Notes under the pieces: model-generated | What the model was told of the DNA's origin: nothing | Databases searched by the model: none | Seen by the model: only the letters and a program-made list of their open reading frames with translations | Translations under genes and position numbers: made by a program | Assembly (NCBI GenBank): GCA_025210965.1 | Contig: JAOAQY010000183.1 | Location: 1-40,563, forward strand | Length of the DNA stretch: 40,563 nucleotides | Reading direction: 5' to 3' | DNA from: Tissierellales bacterium | GTDB lineage: Bacteria; Bacillota; Clostridia; Tissierellales; JAOAQY01 | Shown: piece by piece, positions 1-8,719 of the stretch | How positions within the stretch are numbered: position 1 is the first letter of the stretch | Layout of the letters: every line of letters begins with the position of its first letter

Positions 1-899
1 TCTGTTGGTACACCGATTAAATCTAATTCGTTCGTTTCATATAAGTTTATTGGTGTATTTAAGTCAACGATCATATCGTACTCTATTCTATCGATGTTTA
101 CGTTTTCTTTATCCCAATAATTTTCATTCTTTTCAAGAATGATTTTTTGTTCTTGATTCCATGTCTTTATAACAAATGGACCGCTGCAAATCATATTATC
201 TACACCATTTGCAAAGTTTTCCTTATGTGATTCATGGAACTCTTTTTTTACTGGCATATATGCTGTATACGCTGTCAAGCTCAAGAAATAAGGTGTTGGT
301 CTCTCTAATGTTACCTTCAATGTCTTTTCATCAACTGCTTCAATAGCAACGTCAGCCTCACTACCTTCGCCTTTGTTATAAGCTTCTCCGCCTTTTATAG
401 AATAAAGTAAATAAGCTGATTTAGATGCAGTCTTTGGATTTAATGCTCTTTTCCAAGAATACACGAAATCTTCTGCTGTAATTGCAGTCCCATCTGACCA
501 AAGTGCATCTCTTAATTTGAATGTGTAAACTAATCCATCTTCACTGATATCCCATGACTCAGCTAAACCTGATCCTTCTTCTATAACTCCACCTTCTTGC
601 ATTCTAGCAAGGCCTTCAAGCATTTCGTTTAATACTTCACTTGACTGTGTATCAGCAGTAGTTTGAGGATCCATATCTGGTGGATTTGAATGTAAATTTA
701 ATCTCAAAACTTTTTCTTCATCTGAACTTGGTGCTGTATCTTGACCATCATCAGACGACTTTTCTGCGGTAGTTTCACTAGCAGTTGATTGATCCGCTGT
801 TCCCTCTGTTGTGCTTTCTGAATTAGCTCCGCATCCTGTCAAAGCCATAGTAGACACCATAAAGCATGTCATTAATAATGCCAGTACTCTTTTTTTCAT
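1..899 (-). CDS. OppA-like peptide-binding lipoprotein (5' part, truncated by window edge)
   Basis: The reading frame runs from an ATG at 899 without a stop to the left edge, giving 299 codons. The N-terminus has a lysine-arginine start, a hydrophobic stretch and a lipobox L-T-G-C with the lipidated cysteine at residue 23, followed by a low-complexity Ser/Thr/Glu/Asp linker to about residue 60. The rest reads as a family 5 extracellular solute-binding protein (LRLNLHSNPPDMDPQ, then RDALWSDGTAITAEDFVYSWKR split over residues of the usual W-S-D-G region). The role would be capture of oligopeptides for an Opp/Dpp ABC importer whose permease genes are not in the window. The family is usually about 540 residues, so a bit more than half is visible. 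A GGGGGAAG ribosome binding site precedes the ATG. Substrate cannot be told from sequence. Confidence 0.9.
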   Translation of the reverse strand, partial: MKKRVLALLMTCFMVSTMALTGCGANSESTTEGTADQSTASETTAEKSSDDGQDTAPSSDEEKVLRLNLHSNPPDMDPQTTADTQSSEVLNEMLEGLARMQEGGVIEEGSGLAESWDISEDGLVYTFKLRDALWSDGTAITAEDFVYSWKRALNPKTASKSAYLLYSIKGGEAYNKGEGSEADVAIEAVDEKTLKVTLERPTPYFLSLTAYTAYMPVKKEFHESHKENFANGVDNMICSGPFVIKTWNQEQKIILEKNENYWDKENVNIDRIEYDMIVDLNTPINLYETNELDLIGVPT

Positions 900-974
900 G
901 TCACTTCCCCCTAGTTAATTTTTTTTAATATTTAAGCATTTACTTCTAAACTAATTATGACATTTGTCGCCTAA

Positions 975-1004
975 ATTATAAGACTATATATAACAGTTTG
1001 TCAA
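975..1004 (-). promoter_or_regulatory. Sigma-A-type promoter of the OppA-like gene
   Basis: On the minus strand there is a TTGACA -35 (999-1004), an 18-base spacer and a TATAAT -10 (975-980). The start codon of the lipoprotein lies about 70 bases downstream. The octamer TCGCCTAA (plus-strand reading) occurs at 967-974 and again at 1009-1016, 42 bases apart, flanking the promoter, and may be a regulator site. The rest of the gap between 900 and 1096 holds no gene that I can see. Confidence 0.75.
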
Positions 1005-1096
1005 AATATCGCCTAATTATTAAAAGGTTTGTGACGAATTATTCATTGTTTTTTTGTTTTTTTAATATGATTTATGCGCTCTCTTAATTTAGATTC

Positions 1097-2554
1097 TTAT
1101 TTTATATCAAGGTTTAAATTTTTAGTGTCAAATATCCTAAGACTATTTTCTACATTCTCTTCTAACGCTTTTTTGCCATATTCATCTACTGCATTTCTAT
1201 CTTTTTTACCATGCTTTAATGATGCTGGACCACCTATACATCCTCCTTTACATGCCATTCCTTCGATGAAATTGCCATTTAATTTACCCACTTTGGCCAT
1301 TAATAAAGCTCTATCACATTCCTCCGCTCCATCACATTTTACTGGCTTAAATTCAACGTCAATTTTCTTTTCGTCAATTACATGTCTCACTGCTTCACTT
1401 ACTCCACCTGACCTAGCAAAAATTCTTCCAAAGAAAGATGCATTGTTCATATCTATTTCATCACATTGATTCAAGTTAATATCTGCAGCATCAAATAACG
1501 CTGACAATTCTTCAAATGTCATCACATAATCTGTACTTTCTTTTAAATTGTCTCTGTATATTTCCATTTTTTTCGCTGTGCACGGACCAATAAATACTAC
1601 TATTGCATCAGAATCCATACTCTTTATAAGTCTTGATGTAGCTATCATCGGTGATACGCTATTGGATATCTTGTCTTTTAGCATAGGATATTTTTGATTT
1701 ATTAGCGCTACAAAAGCTGGACAACAGGATGTAGTCATAATTCCTTTTTCCTCTATTGTTTCTGCAAATTCACTAGCTTCATGTTCTGCTATCAAATCTG
1801 CTCCTAACGCAGCCTCTACTATATCGTGAAAACCTATCTTTTTTAGTCCACTTATAACCTGCCCCACACTAGCATAGTCAAATTGACTAGAAACAGCTGG
1901 TGCTACAACTGCATATACGTTTGGACCATTTTTTTCTTTTGAATTTTTTAAAACCTCTATTATTCTTACAATATCAGATTTATCCTGAATTGCTCCAAAT
2001 GGACATTTATAGACACAAGCACCACATTGTATGCATTTTGAATCATCTATAACCGCCATTTTTTGCTCATTTATAGATATCGCTTTTGCAGGACATGCCT
2101 TTATACATGGTCTCATTATATCTGCTATCGCATTATACGGACATGCATCTCTACATTTACCACATTCAATGCATTTATTTTGATCTATATATGCCTTGTG
2201 ATCTACATATTGTATAGCTCCAACTGGACATACTTCCATACATTGATGTGCTAAACAACCTCTACATGTTTCAGTAACTACAAATCTATTCGCCGGACAT
2301 TGATCACAAGCAGATTCTAACACTTCTATTATGTTTTCTCTACTTCTATCCCCACCCATAGCAAGTTCTACTCTACTTTCAGTTATTGCTCTTTCATGAT
2401 ATATACAGCATCTTCTTCTAGGCTCCGGACCTGGATCGACTATTTTGGGTATATCTCTATAATTTTCAAACAGCTTTCCACTCAAAGCCATTTTAGAAAC
2501 CTCTCTCAAAACTTCATATTTTACTAACTGAACTTCACTCTCAAATTTTCTCAT
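1097..2554 (-). CDS. [FeFe] hydrogenase, group-B-like, with N-terminal 4Fe-4S clusters
   Basis: 485 residues. Reversible H2 oxidation or proton reduction at an H-cluster, cytoplasmic. The N-terminal half carries many cysteines: C83/C86, C97/C100/C105/C109, C128-x2-C-x2-C-x3-C138, C150/C154 and C174-x2-C-x2-C-x3-C184, consistent with several 4Fe-4S clusters. The C-terminal half has all three H-cluster signatures: TSCCPAF at 275-281, GPCTAKK with C325, and MACKGGC with C435 and C439. The proton-transfer cysteine (C277) is present, so this one should be catalytic. The TSCCPAF form and the domain layout resemble group B enzymes such as the second hydrogenase of Clostridium pasteurianum; that assignment is inference. 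It is the last gene of an operon with the sensory hydrogenase and phosphatase. The ribosome binding site (GGGAAAA) is weak, which may keep its level below that of the upstream genes. Confidence 0.92.
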   Translation of the reverse strand: MRKFESEVQLVKYEVLREVSKMALSGKLFENYRDIPKIVDPGPEPRRRCCIYHERAITESRVELAMGGDRSRENIIEVLESACDQCPANRFVVTETCRGCLAHQCMEVCPVGAIQYVDHKAYIDQNKCIECGKCRDACPYNAIADIMRPCIKACPAKAISINEQKMAVIDDSKCIQCGACVYKCPFGAIQDKSDIVRIIEVLKNSKEKNGPNVYAVVAPAVSSQFDYASVGQVISGLKKIGFHDIVEAALGADLIAEHEASEFAETIEEKGIMTTSCCPAFVALINQKYPMLKDKISNSVSPMIATSRLIKSMDSDAIVVFIGPCTAKKMEIYRDNLKESTDYVMTFEELSALFDAADINLNQCDEIDMNNASFFGRIFARSGGVSEAVRHVIDEKKIDVEFKPVKCDGAEECDRALLMAKVGKLNGNFIEGMACKGGCIGGPASLKHGKKDRNAVDEYGKKALEENVENSLRIFDTKNLNLDIK

Positions 2555-2590
2555 ATATTTTTTCCCACTTTCTCTTGATTATTCACCCAT

Positions 2591-3757
2591 CTAATAATAA
2601 TAAACATTAACTATTTTACCTAATTCTCTAACTACTCTAATTAAATTATCCACAACTTTTAATTTTATACTTAAGTCAATAGGAAAATCTGGATTTTGAT
2701 GTGCTGGATTTACAGCTTTTCCTATTCTTAAATTCAAATGAGTGCAATCTTCTATAAGCATTTTTGCCAAAACAGTTGCTCCATCTTTTTCTTTCAATGT
2801 AACAACCTCTTCAGATTCAACATTACAATACTCTTTTATAACATCTATAGCTCTGCTAAGTGTAAGAACGCCTTCTGTTACCAAATCAATCCCCTTTATT
2901 TTCGCAGTAGGTGGAACTTTAGGATTTATATAGTCTAAATTTATTTCCATCTCTCTATTTAATTCTCGAGATATAATCTTAGCTGCCGTTCCTCCACAGA
3001 CTATTTTCTTTCCCTTATCTCTCATAAATTGTTCTACCAAAACAGAATCATTGTCAGGATCTACTGGTGGTCCAGTAAATAAATCTATTATCTCTGGTTC
3101 TCTAATCTTTAATGCTGCAACAGTTGTATCATCTCCGGGCTTGTTTTCATATAAACATTTACATACATCTAGCAATCCTTTTGAAATATTTTCTGCGCAT
3201 TTTTCTTTTGTAACATTTTTCACCAAATAATCTGCTACATTTTCCCATTGCCATCCTAGATTCAATATAGCCCCCACACCAGCGTGGATAACTCCATCAC
3301 TTACCAATACCAATACATCATCTAGTTCTATATCAAAAAAACTTTCTTTAATAAGCCTTCCGTTTAATATATGGTCTTTCTTTTCAATATCTAATATTTC
3401 ACCATTTCTTATCACAAATACTGGTGGATTATCATATTCTATAATATGGCACTTGCTATCTTTACTTATTTGTATTATTCCAAATGTAGAATACGCTAGC
3501 TTTCTAACACTACATACTGGCAACGTATTAGTTATAGTATCAACAGTTTCCTCTATGCTAACCCCATCTCTAAGCATTGTACCTGCCATCTTACTAGTCA
3601 TAGTAGCTAATATATTTGCTTTAACCCCACTTCCTAGTCCATCTGCTAAAACTATGAATGTACTCTCTTCATTTTGGAAAATTTCAACATTATCCCCACA
3701 CAATTCTTCTCCATACTTGTTGACACTATCGTATGAAATGTCAATAAAGTAACTCAT
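2591..3757 (-). CDS. SpoIIE-family (PP2C-type) serine/threonine phosphatase
   Basis: 388 residues. Metal-dependent protein phosphatase, cytoplasmic, presumably acting on a phosphoserine or phosphothreonine partner such as an anti-sigma-factor antagonist. The catalytic domain spans about 1-215: GDN at 21-23, ADGLGSG at 38-44, SDG at 153-155 and GDD at 208-210, which supply the metal-binding aspartates. Residues about 220-388 form a second domain that I do not recognise (notable stretch CGGTAAKIISREL near 254-266). No membrane segment or PAS domain is present, so the input probably comes from the neighbouring HydS, whose gene ends 2 bases upstream. Tight packing between the sensory and catalytic hydrogenase genes suggests it carries the H2 or redox signal. 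Family call is firm; target is unknown. Confidence 0.88.
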   Translation of the reverse strand: MSYFIDISYDSVNKYGEELCGDNVEIFQNEESTFIVLADGLGSGVKANILATMTSKMAGTMLRDGVSIEETVDTITNTLPVCSVRKLAYSTFGIIQISKDSKCHIIEYDNPPVFVIRNGEILDIEKKDHILNGRLIKESFFDIELDDVLVLVSDGVIHAGVGAILNLGWQWENVADYLVKNVTKEKCAENISKGLLDVCKCLYENKPGDDTTVAALKIREPEIIDLFTGPPVDPDNDSVLVEQFMRDKGKKIVCGGTAAKIISRELNREMEINLDYINPKVPPTAKIKGIDLVTEGVLTLSRAIDVIKEYCNVESEEVVTLKEKDGATVLAKMLIEDCTHLNLRIGKAVNPAHQNPDFPIDLSIKLKVVDNLIRVVRELGKIVNVYYY

Positions 3758-3759
3758 TT

Positions 3760-5490
3760 TTATTCACCAGCCTCGCCCAATGTTATATTTTTTAATTTAG
3801 TCAATATGACTTTTGTTTCAGCTGTTGTTTCTCCCAGCAAACTAGCTATTTCTTGGGCAACTCTCATTTGCTTTTCAATAACTTCTTGAGCTGAATTTAT
3901 TGTCGTTTCTTTGACTCTTGCCAATTCTTTTCGGCTCTTTTCCTCTTGAGTAACATCTGTAAGAATTGCTAATACTATGCCTTCTTTTTCGATATATATT
4001 ATATTTTGATATATAACTGCTCCATAATTTGCGAATTCTTTTTTCTCACTTATTATATTTTTACCACTTTCAATGACTTTAGCAAAATCAGAATCGTCAA
4101 TGATCATAGATATTGGTTTGCCAACAAGATCCTCTGCCTGTACGTTAAATAACTCTTCTCCTGCTGGATTGATTTCTTTGACAAAAAGCTCTTCATCTAG
4201 CATCAATATTACATTTGGACTCCTTCCAAATATTATATTTCTAAGACTCTCTGCCTTCGCTCTCATATACGGTAAGCACATAGTTATATCACTCATTCCC
4301 TCATATACCGCCTGAGCCTTCTCTCTACAAGTCAAATATCCACAAGCATTGCAGTTAAGTTCATCTTCGGGTCTAAACTTGCCCATTTTTCTCAAAATAG
4401 CCGTTATCTCACTCTCACTTGCTTCTCTTCTTATTACTTTTCTATCAATAAATAACTTTCTATAATCCATTTCTTTTTGTTCTTTTGTAAATAATTCAGC
4501 ATTAACCTTCCAATAATCTTGCTCTTTTTCAACATATTCTCGTACTCTACGTTCCCTAACGTAATAATTATCCTTATTTTTAGGCATACCAGGACCATCT
4601 ACACAGCTCCCCATGCAAACATTTATTTCTATACAGCTTTTTGTGATATCTTCATTTTTCAGTGCATCTAATATATCCTTACATCGATCGACTCCATCAA
4701 CTCTAATAATTTCGTACTTATCTTTCGCAGCTTTTTTAACCTCTTCATTTATAAGTCCTCCCCCAATCGGAAAAGCTCTCCCCCTATGGTAAGATGCCTT
4801 ATCAAAATCAGTTATATTCAATTTTTTCAAATCTATATTGTCTTCAGAAAACCATTCGCTAAGCTCTTCAAACGTCAAAACAGAATCTATTAATGTCCTA
4901 TGTTCCGGTTCCTCTGCTTCAGCTTTTTTAGCTAGACATGGACCTATAAATACCATATAATTATCCATTCCATAGTGATGTTTCATGATTTTACCATGAG
5001 CTAACATGGGTGATACTACCGGCATCATATACTTAACTAATTCTGGATAATACCTTTCAATCATATAGTTAGCCGAAGGGCAACTTGTCGTTATAAGATT
5101 TTTTTTATCACCCTTTTCTATTTGCTTCTTATAATAATCGGAAACAATTTCTGCTCCTATAGCCGTTTCCTCGACTACATCAAATCCTAGTAATTTTAAC
5201 CCCGTAACGATCTGCCTAGCATCATCTAAATCAAATGCTCCTACAAAAGATGGTGCCAAACTTACTAGTACTTTTTTTTCACTGCTGATCGCCATCTTAA
5301 CTCTATCTATATCGCTTATTATAGTAAGTGCATTTTGCGGACATATCTCTTGACATTCTCCACATTTGATACACATCTCATCTACTATCTCAGCATAATC
5401 CTCCAATATAGTAATTGCTTTAGATGGACATTTTCTCAAGCATTTATAACAATGATTACATTTTTCGGTGTCAAAATGAATAAATTTCAT
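3760..5490 (-). CDS. hydS: Sensory [FeFe] hydrogenase with PAS domain (HydS-like)
   Basis: 576 residues. Domains in order: two 4Fe-4S ferredoxin motifs (C11-x2-C-x2-C-x3-C21 and C40-x2-C-x2-C-x3-C50); H-cluster domain about 70-310; a further 4Fe-4S motif (C380, C383, C388, C405); PAS domain about 411-515; a C-terminal amphipathic, probably coiled-coil tail. H-cluster signatures are TTSCPS at 134-139, GPCLAKK with C185, and VCMGSC with C292 and C296. The four cluster ligands are kept, but the cysteine that normally shuttles protons in TSCCP is a serine (S136). Known sensory (group C/D) enzymes also lack this cysteine and have low turnover, so this is very likely an H2 or redox sensor rather than a bulk catalyst. 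The PAS and coiled coil could pass the signal to the phosphatase encoded 2 bases downstream. A GGGAGG ribosome binding site precedes the ATG. Confidence 0.9.
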   Translation of the reverse strand: MKFIHFDTEKCNHCYKCLRKCPSKAITILEDYAEIVDEMCIKCGECQEICPQNALTIISDIDRVKMAISSEKKVLVSLAPSFVGAFDLDDARQIVTGLKLLGFDVVEETAIGAEIVSDYYKKQIEKGDKKNLITTSCPSANYMIERYYPELVKYMMPVVSPMLAHGKIMKHHYGMDNYMVFIGPCLAKKAEAEEPEHRTLIDSVLTFEELSEWFSEDNIDLKKLNITDFDKASYHRGRAFPIGGGLINEEVKKAAKDKYEIIRVDGVDRCKDILDALKNEDITKSCIEINVCMGSCVDGPGMPKNKDNYYVRERRVREYVEKEQDYWKVNAELFTKEQKEMDYRKLFIDRKVIRREASESEITAILRKMGKFRPEDELNCNACGYLTCREKAQAVYEGMSDITMCLPYMRAKAESLRNIIFGRSPNVILMLDEELFVKEINPAGEELFNVQAEDLVGKPISMIIDDSDFAKVIESGKNIISEKKEFANYGAVIYQNIIYIEKEGIVLAILTDVTQEEKSRKELARVKETTINSAQEVIEKQMRVAQEIASLLGETTAETKVILTKLKNITLGEAGE

Positions 5491-5493
5491 CGT

Positions 5494-5739
5494 CTAAAGC
5501 CTCCCTAATATATCTTTTCTAAAAAAGTCCTCCACTGTCTCTTCGCTTACAGAACACACATCATCTTCATTTACCTTCACAGATACTGCTTGAGTACACT
5601 CGCCTAAGCAAAATGCCGCTTTAACCATAACCTCTTCTTGCACATTGTTTTCTTGTATCATTTCCTGCAATCGATTAATTACATTATAAGACCCTTTTAA
5701 GTGACAAGCACTGCCAATACAGACATTAATAGTTACCAT
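5494..5739 (-). CDS. Thioredoxin-like [2Fe-2S] ferredoxin domain protein (HydC/NuoE C-terminal type)
   Basis: 81 residues counting from the ATG at 5739, which has an ideal GGAGG site 7 bases upstream; a longer reading from further upstream has no such site. Cysteines C-x4-C (C7, C12) and the CLGEC pair match the 2Fe-2S thioredoxin-like fold found at the C-terminus of NuoE and HydC. It would move electrons to or from the hydrogenase modules of this operon. It is first in the operon and ends 3 bases before hydS. A free-standing short version next to HydS suggests a dedicated electron donor for the sensor or for the final hydrogenase; that is inference. Confidence 0.85.
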   Translation of the reverse strand: MVTINVCIGSACHLKGSYNVINRLQEMIQENNVQEEVMVKAAFCLGECTQAVSVKVNEDDVCSVSEETVEDFFRKDILGRL

Positions 5740-5788
5740 AGTTAACCCTCCTAGAAATTTACATAATAAGTTCTGTTTAATCACCTTT

Positions 5789-5817
5789 AGTATATCTTAT
5801 TGTTAAGTATTTATCAA
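5789..5817 (-). promoter_or_regulatory. Promoter of the hydrogenase/HydS operon
   Basis: Minus strand: TTGATA (5812-5817), 17-base spacer, TATACT (5789-5794). Predicted transcription start is about 5782, some 43 bases before the first ATG. I see no clear operator palindrome on it. Confidence 0.75.
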
Positions 5818-5873
5818 TCTTTTTTATTTGGATTTCTTTTTACGCTTTTTTAACAATTTAGACTAAAATAAAT

Positions 5874-5904
5874 AAACCATCCTTTGCTTTAATAAGGATG
5901 GTTT
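5874..5904 (-). terminator. Terminator after fchA (end of histidine operon)
   Basis: Perfect 11-bp stem (5874-5884 with 5894-5904) and a 9-base loop, followed on the minus strand by a T/A-rich run. It lies 17 bases beyond the fchA stop codon and upstream of the hydrogenase promoter. Confidence 0.8.
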
Positions 5905-5920
5905 ACTACAATTATTCAAA

Positions 5921-6538
5921 TTAGAATTTTACTAATTCCAATATTTTTTCTTCTCTATTTGTTGCCAATTTCTCTAAAATTTCGATTTTCTTGTTCATTG
6001 CTTCTACAAATTCTTCGTCTTTTATCGATCCTAAATTGATTTTCACATTCAAAAGTGCTGATAATATAGCTGTTCTCGCCATCATAGCTGCTACTAAGCC
6101 ATCTGTAACTGCATTTTGATTTCCTTTTTTAACCAAAATTTCAATACCATCAAACAATTCAGCCGAAACTGCTGCTATTTCTAAAGGTACCTTCGCTGCC
6201 TCTTTAAAGCTTTTTTGCAAATATTCTTTTCTAGTCTTCTTATCTTCATCTGTTTCCTTAGGCAATTTAAATCCTTTCATAACAGCATTAAAAGATTCTG
6301 CATCTTCATCTATAAGATTCAGCAATGTAACTCTCTTGTCTTCAAAAGATGATGCTATCTTTTTCATATCTTCTTCTACTTCTATATATTTCTTTTTCCC
6401 AATAGTCAAATTAGCAACCATAGCTCCTAAACTACTAGCTAGAGCTCCACTAAGTGCTGCTACACTACCTCCACCTGGAACAGGTTCATTAGAAGCAGTC
6501 TTAGCTGTGAATTCATCCACATTTAAATTCTTTAACAT
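5921..6538 (-). CDS. fchA: Formimidoyltetrahydrofolate cyclodeaminase
   Basis: 205 residues. Converts 5-formimino-THF to 5,10-methenyl-THF plus ammonia in the cytoplasm. The N-terminal signature PVPGGGSVAALSGALASSLG (19-38) and the following helical pattern are those of the cyclodeaminase family; length matches the free-standing bacterial enzyme (about 210). It follows the formiminotransferase step (ftcD, two genes upstream). Its ATG lies inside the end of hutI, a 7-base overlap, implying translational coupling. Last gene of the operon, followed by a clear terminator. Confidence 0.93.
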   Translation of the reverse strand: MLKNLNVDEFTAKTASNEPVPGGGSVAALSGALASSLGAMVANLTIGKKKYIEVEEDMKKIASSFEDKRVTLLNLIDEDAESFNAVMKGFKLPKETDEDKKTRKEYLQKSFKEAAKVPLEIAAVSAELFDGIEILVKKGNQNAVTDGLVAAMMARTAILSALLNVKINLGSIKDEEFVEAMNKKIEILEKLATNREEKILELVKF

Positions 6539-7791
6539 AATTTTCTCCCCTTATCATAAATTACTTTTCCATTTTTTATAACAGTCTCAACACAATTAAC
6601 CCCAATATGATATGGTAAAAATTTATATGATTCATGTTCCAATATTATCATATCCGCCTGTTTGTTCAAATCCAAACTACCAAGTCTATCTGCTCTATCT
6701 AAAGCTGCCGCACCATTGAGTGTGAGAGCTGTAACTGTCTCTTCTATAGTAAGATTCATATAAAGTGTTGATAATGCAATTAGAAGTGGGATAGATTCAG
6801 TAAAACAACTTCCAGGGTTTAAATCAGATGCCAAAGCAACCGCGCAACCTTGATCTATCATATATCTTCCTCTAGCATAGTTTTCCTTTAAACTAAAAGC
6901 CGTAGCAGGAAGTAAGGTCGCGATAGTACCTGTATTAGCTAGCATATCTATTCCTTCATCAGATGCCTGTAACAAATGATCTGCTGATACAGCCTTTAAG
7001 TTTGCCGCCAGTTCTGCTCCTCCTAATTGAACTATTTCATCCGCATGTAACTTTAGTTTCAATCCAATTTTACAAGCCTCTTCTAAAAGATATTTAGAAT
7101 CTTCTATTTCAAAAACATTCTTTTCACAAAAAACATCGCAAAATTCAGCTAAATTCTTCTCTTTTATTTCAGGTAAAATTCGAATCATTTTTTCGATAAA
7201 TTTTCTTTCATTCCCTTTGTATTCGTTAGGAACCGCATGTGCTCCTAAAAAAGTTGGCACAATATCAAGTTCGTGAACCGAATTTAGTTCTCTCATAACC
7301 TCTAATTGCTTAATCTCAGTATCGTAATCTAATCCATAACCGCTCTTTCCTTCAACTGTAGTTACTCCAAATCTCATCATTGAGTCAAGTCTTTTTTCGC
7401 CTAGTTTTAAAAGCTCTTCATAACTCGCTTTTTTGGTTCCTTCAACCGAATTGACTATTCCTCCACCGCGTTCCATTATTTCCATATATGACTTACCCTC
7501 AAGTCTCCATGAAAATTCTTCTTCTCTATATCCTCCAAACACAAAATGCGTATGTGAATCTACAAAACCTGGCAAGACGCTCTTTCCTCTAGCATCTATA
7601 ATTTCATAATTGTCAAAATTAAACTTACTCTCAAGTTTATGGGTAGGTCCAATTGCAACTATAACTCCATTTTCAACAACAATCATACCATCTTCAATCC
7701 TAGTAAGTTTATTCATATCTTTACCTTTTTTTGCTTCATATCCTGAACTAAATACCAATTCAGATGCATTGTGAATAATTAAATTTCTCAC
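6532..7791 (-). CDS. hutI: Imidazolonepropionase
   Basis: 419 residues. Hydrolyses 4-imidazolone-5-propionate to N-formimino-L-glutamate, third step of histidine degradation. Amidohydrolase metal-site residues are visible: DSHTHF with H80 and H82, LHADEI with H249, SADHLL with H272 and ASDLNPGSC with D323. Length is typical (about 405-420). The start is a GTG at 7791 with a GGAGG site 8 bases upstream, 11 bases after the ftcD stop. It overlaps fchA by 7 bases at its 3' end. Confidence 0.96.
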   Translation of the reverse strand: MRNLIIHNASELVFSSGYEAKKGKDMNKLTRIEDGMIVVENGVIVAIGPTHKLESKFNFDNYEIIDARGKSVLPGFVDSHTHFVFGGYREEEFSWRLEGKSYMEIMERGGGIVNSVEGTKKASYEELLKLGEKRLDSMMRFGVTTVEGKSGYGLDYDTEIKQLEVMRELNSVHELDIVPTFLGAHAVPNEYKGNERKFIEKMIRILPEIKEKNLAEFCDVFCEKNVFEIEDSKYLLEEACKIGLKLKLHADEIVQLGGAELAANLKAVSADHLLQASDEGIDMLANTGTIATLLPATAFSLKENYARGRYMIDQGCAVALASDLNPGSCFTESIPLLIALSTLYMNLTIEETVTALTLNGAAALDRADRLGSLDLNKQADMIILEHESYKFLPYHIGVNCVETVIKNGKVIYDKGRKLC

Positions 7792-7802
7792 TTGAAAGCC
7801 TC

Positions 7803-8708
7803 CTATTCCATAAGCCTAGATTCTAAGACTTGATTCATAGAAAAATCTTCAATTTGTAAATAGTAAACCGCGCTGTCAATAAGAGCTTCCATAGGAGCTA
7901 ATCCTATGAGCTCACTTCCAATTATATTTACCCCGTATCTCCTAGCTTCGATTCTTATAAGCTCAACAACACTGTATATTGTAGTTTTGGTATAGTTTGT
8001 CAAGTTCATTGATACCTGAACTATTCCTCTATCTTCTAGCTCTACTCCCATAGCTTTGACAAACCTTAGACCGCCCCCTATATGTCTTACTTTTTTTGCT
8101 ATTTTATCTGCAACATCTAGATTGTTTGTCCCTAAATTTACATTGAAGGCAACCAAAGGCATTCTAGCTCCTACCGCTGTTACACCTGCTGAGGGATGTA
8201 CTTTGTTTAAACCAAAATCTGGATGCCAAAGTTCATCTTGCATTTTTTCATTCATTCCTTCAAACTGACCTTTTCTCACTTTTGCCAAGTTAGTTCTATG
8301 AGTTGCACTAGCTGCTTTTTCGTACAAGAATATAGGAATATCGTGAATTTTATTTACCTCTTCGGCTACTTCTTTAGCCAGTTCAATCGCCTCATCCATT
8401 TCCATATTTCTTATAGGAATAAATGGAACTACATCAGTCGCTCCCATTCTTGGATGTTGACCTTCGTGTTCTCTAAGATCTATTAATTCTTTAGCTACGC
8501 CAATTGCATCTATAACTGCCTTTTTTAAAGGTTCTACTTCACCAACCACTGTAACAACTGATCTATTATGATCTTCATCACTACTATAATCTAGTAACTT
8601 TACACCTTTTTTACCTCGAAAACAATCTACTATTTTTTCAACTTTTTTTAAATCTCTTCCTTCACTAAAATTTGGCACGCACTCTACTAATTTTTTGATT
8701 TCAGACAT
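7803..8708 (-). CDS. ftcD: Glutamate formimidoyltransferase
   Basis: 301 residues. Moves the formimino group from N-formiminoglutamate to tetrahydrofolate, giving glutamate and 5-formimino-THF. The N-terminus (VECVPNFSEGRD at 8-19) and EGQHPRMGATDVVPF are family signatures. It is only the transferase half; in animals it is fused to the cyclodeaminase, here separate as fchA. It lies 11 bases after hutU and 11 bases before hutI. A GGAGG site precedes the ATG. Confidence 0.95.
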   Translation of the reverse strand: MSEIKKLVECVPNFSEGRDLKKVEKIVDCFRGKKGVKLLDYSSDEDHNRSVVTVVGEVEPLKKAVIDAIGVAKELIDLREHEGQHPRMGATDVVPFIPIRNMEMDEAIELAKEVAEEVNKIHDIPIFLYEKAASATHRTNLAKVRKGQFEGMNEKMQDELWHPDFGLNKVHPSAGVTAVGARMPLVAFNVNLGTNNLDVADKIAKKVRHIGGGLRFVKAMGVELEDRGIVQVSMNLTNYTKTTIYSVVELIRIEARRYGVNIIGSELIGLAPMEALIDSAVYYLQIEDFSMNQVLESRLME

Positions 8709-8719
8709 AATAAAGCCTC

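Noticed and set aside
1074-1469. A plus-strand 131-codon frame at the 3' end of the hydrogenase gene.
   Set aside because: Antisense to the H-cluster motifs, which fix the minus-strand frame as coding.
5740-5784. N-terminal extension of the 2Fe-2S protein from an upstream in-frame start.
   Set aside because: The ATG at 5739 has a perfect GGAGG site, while the extension would be translated through that site and adds residues not typical of the family.
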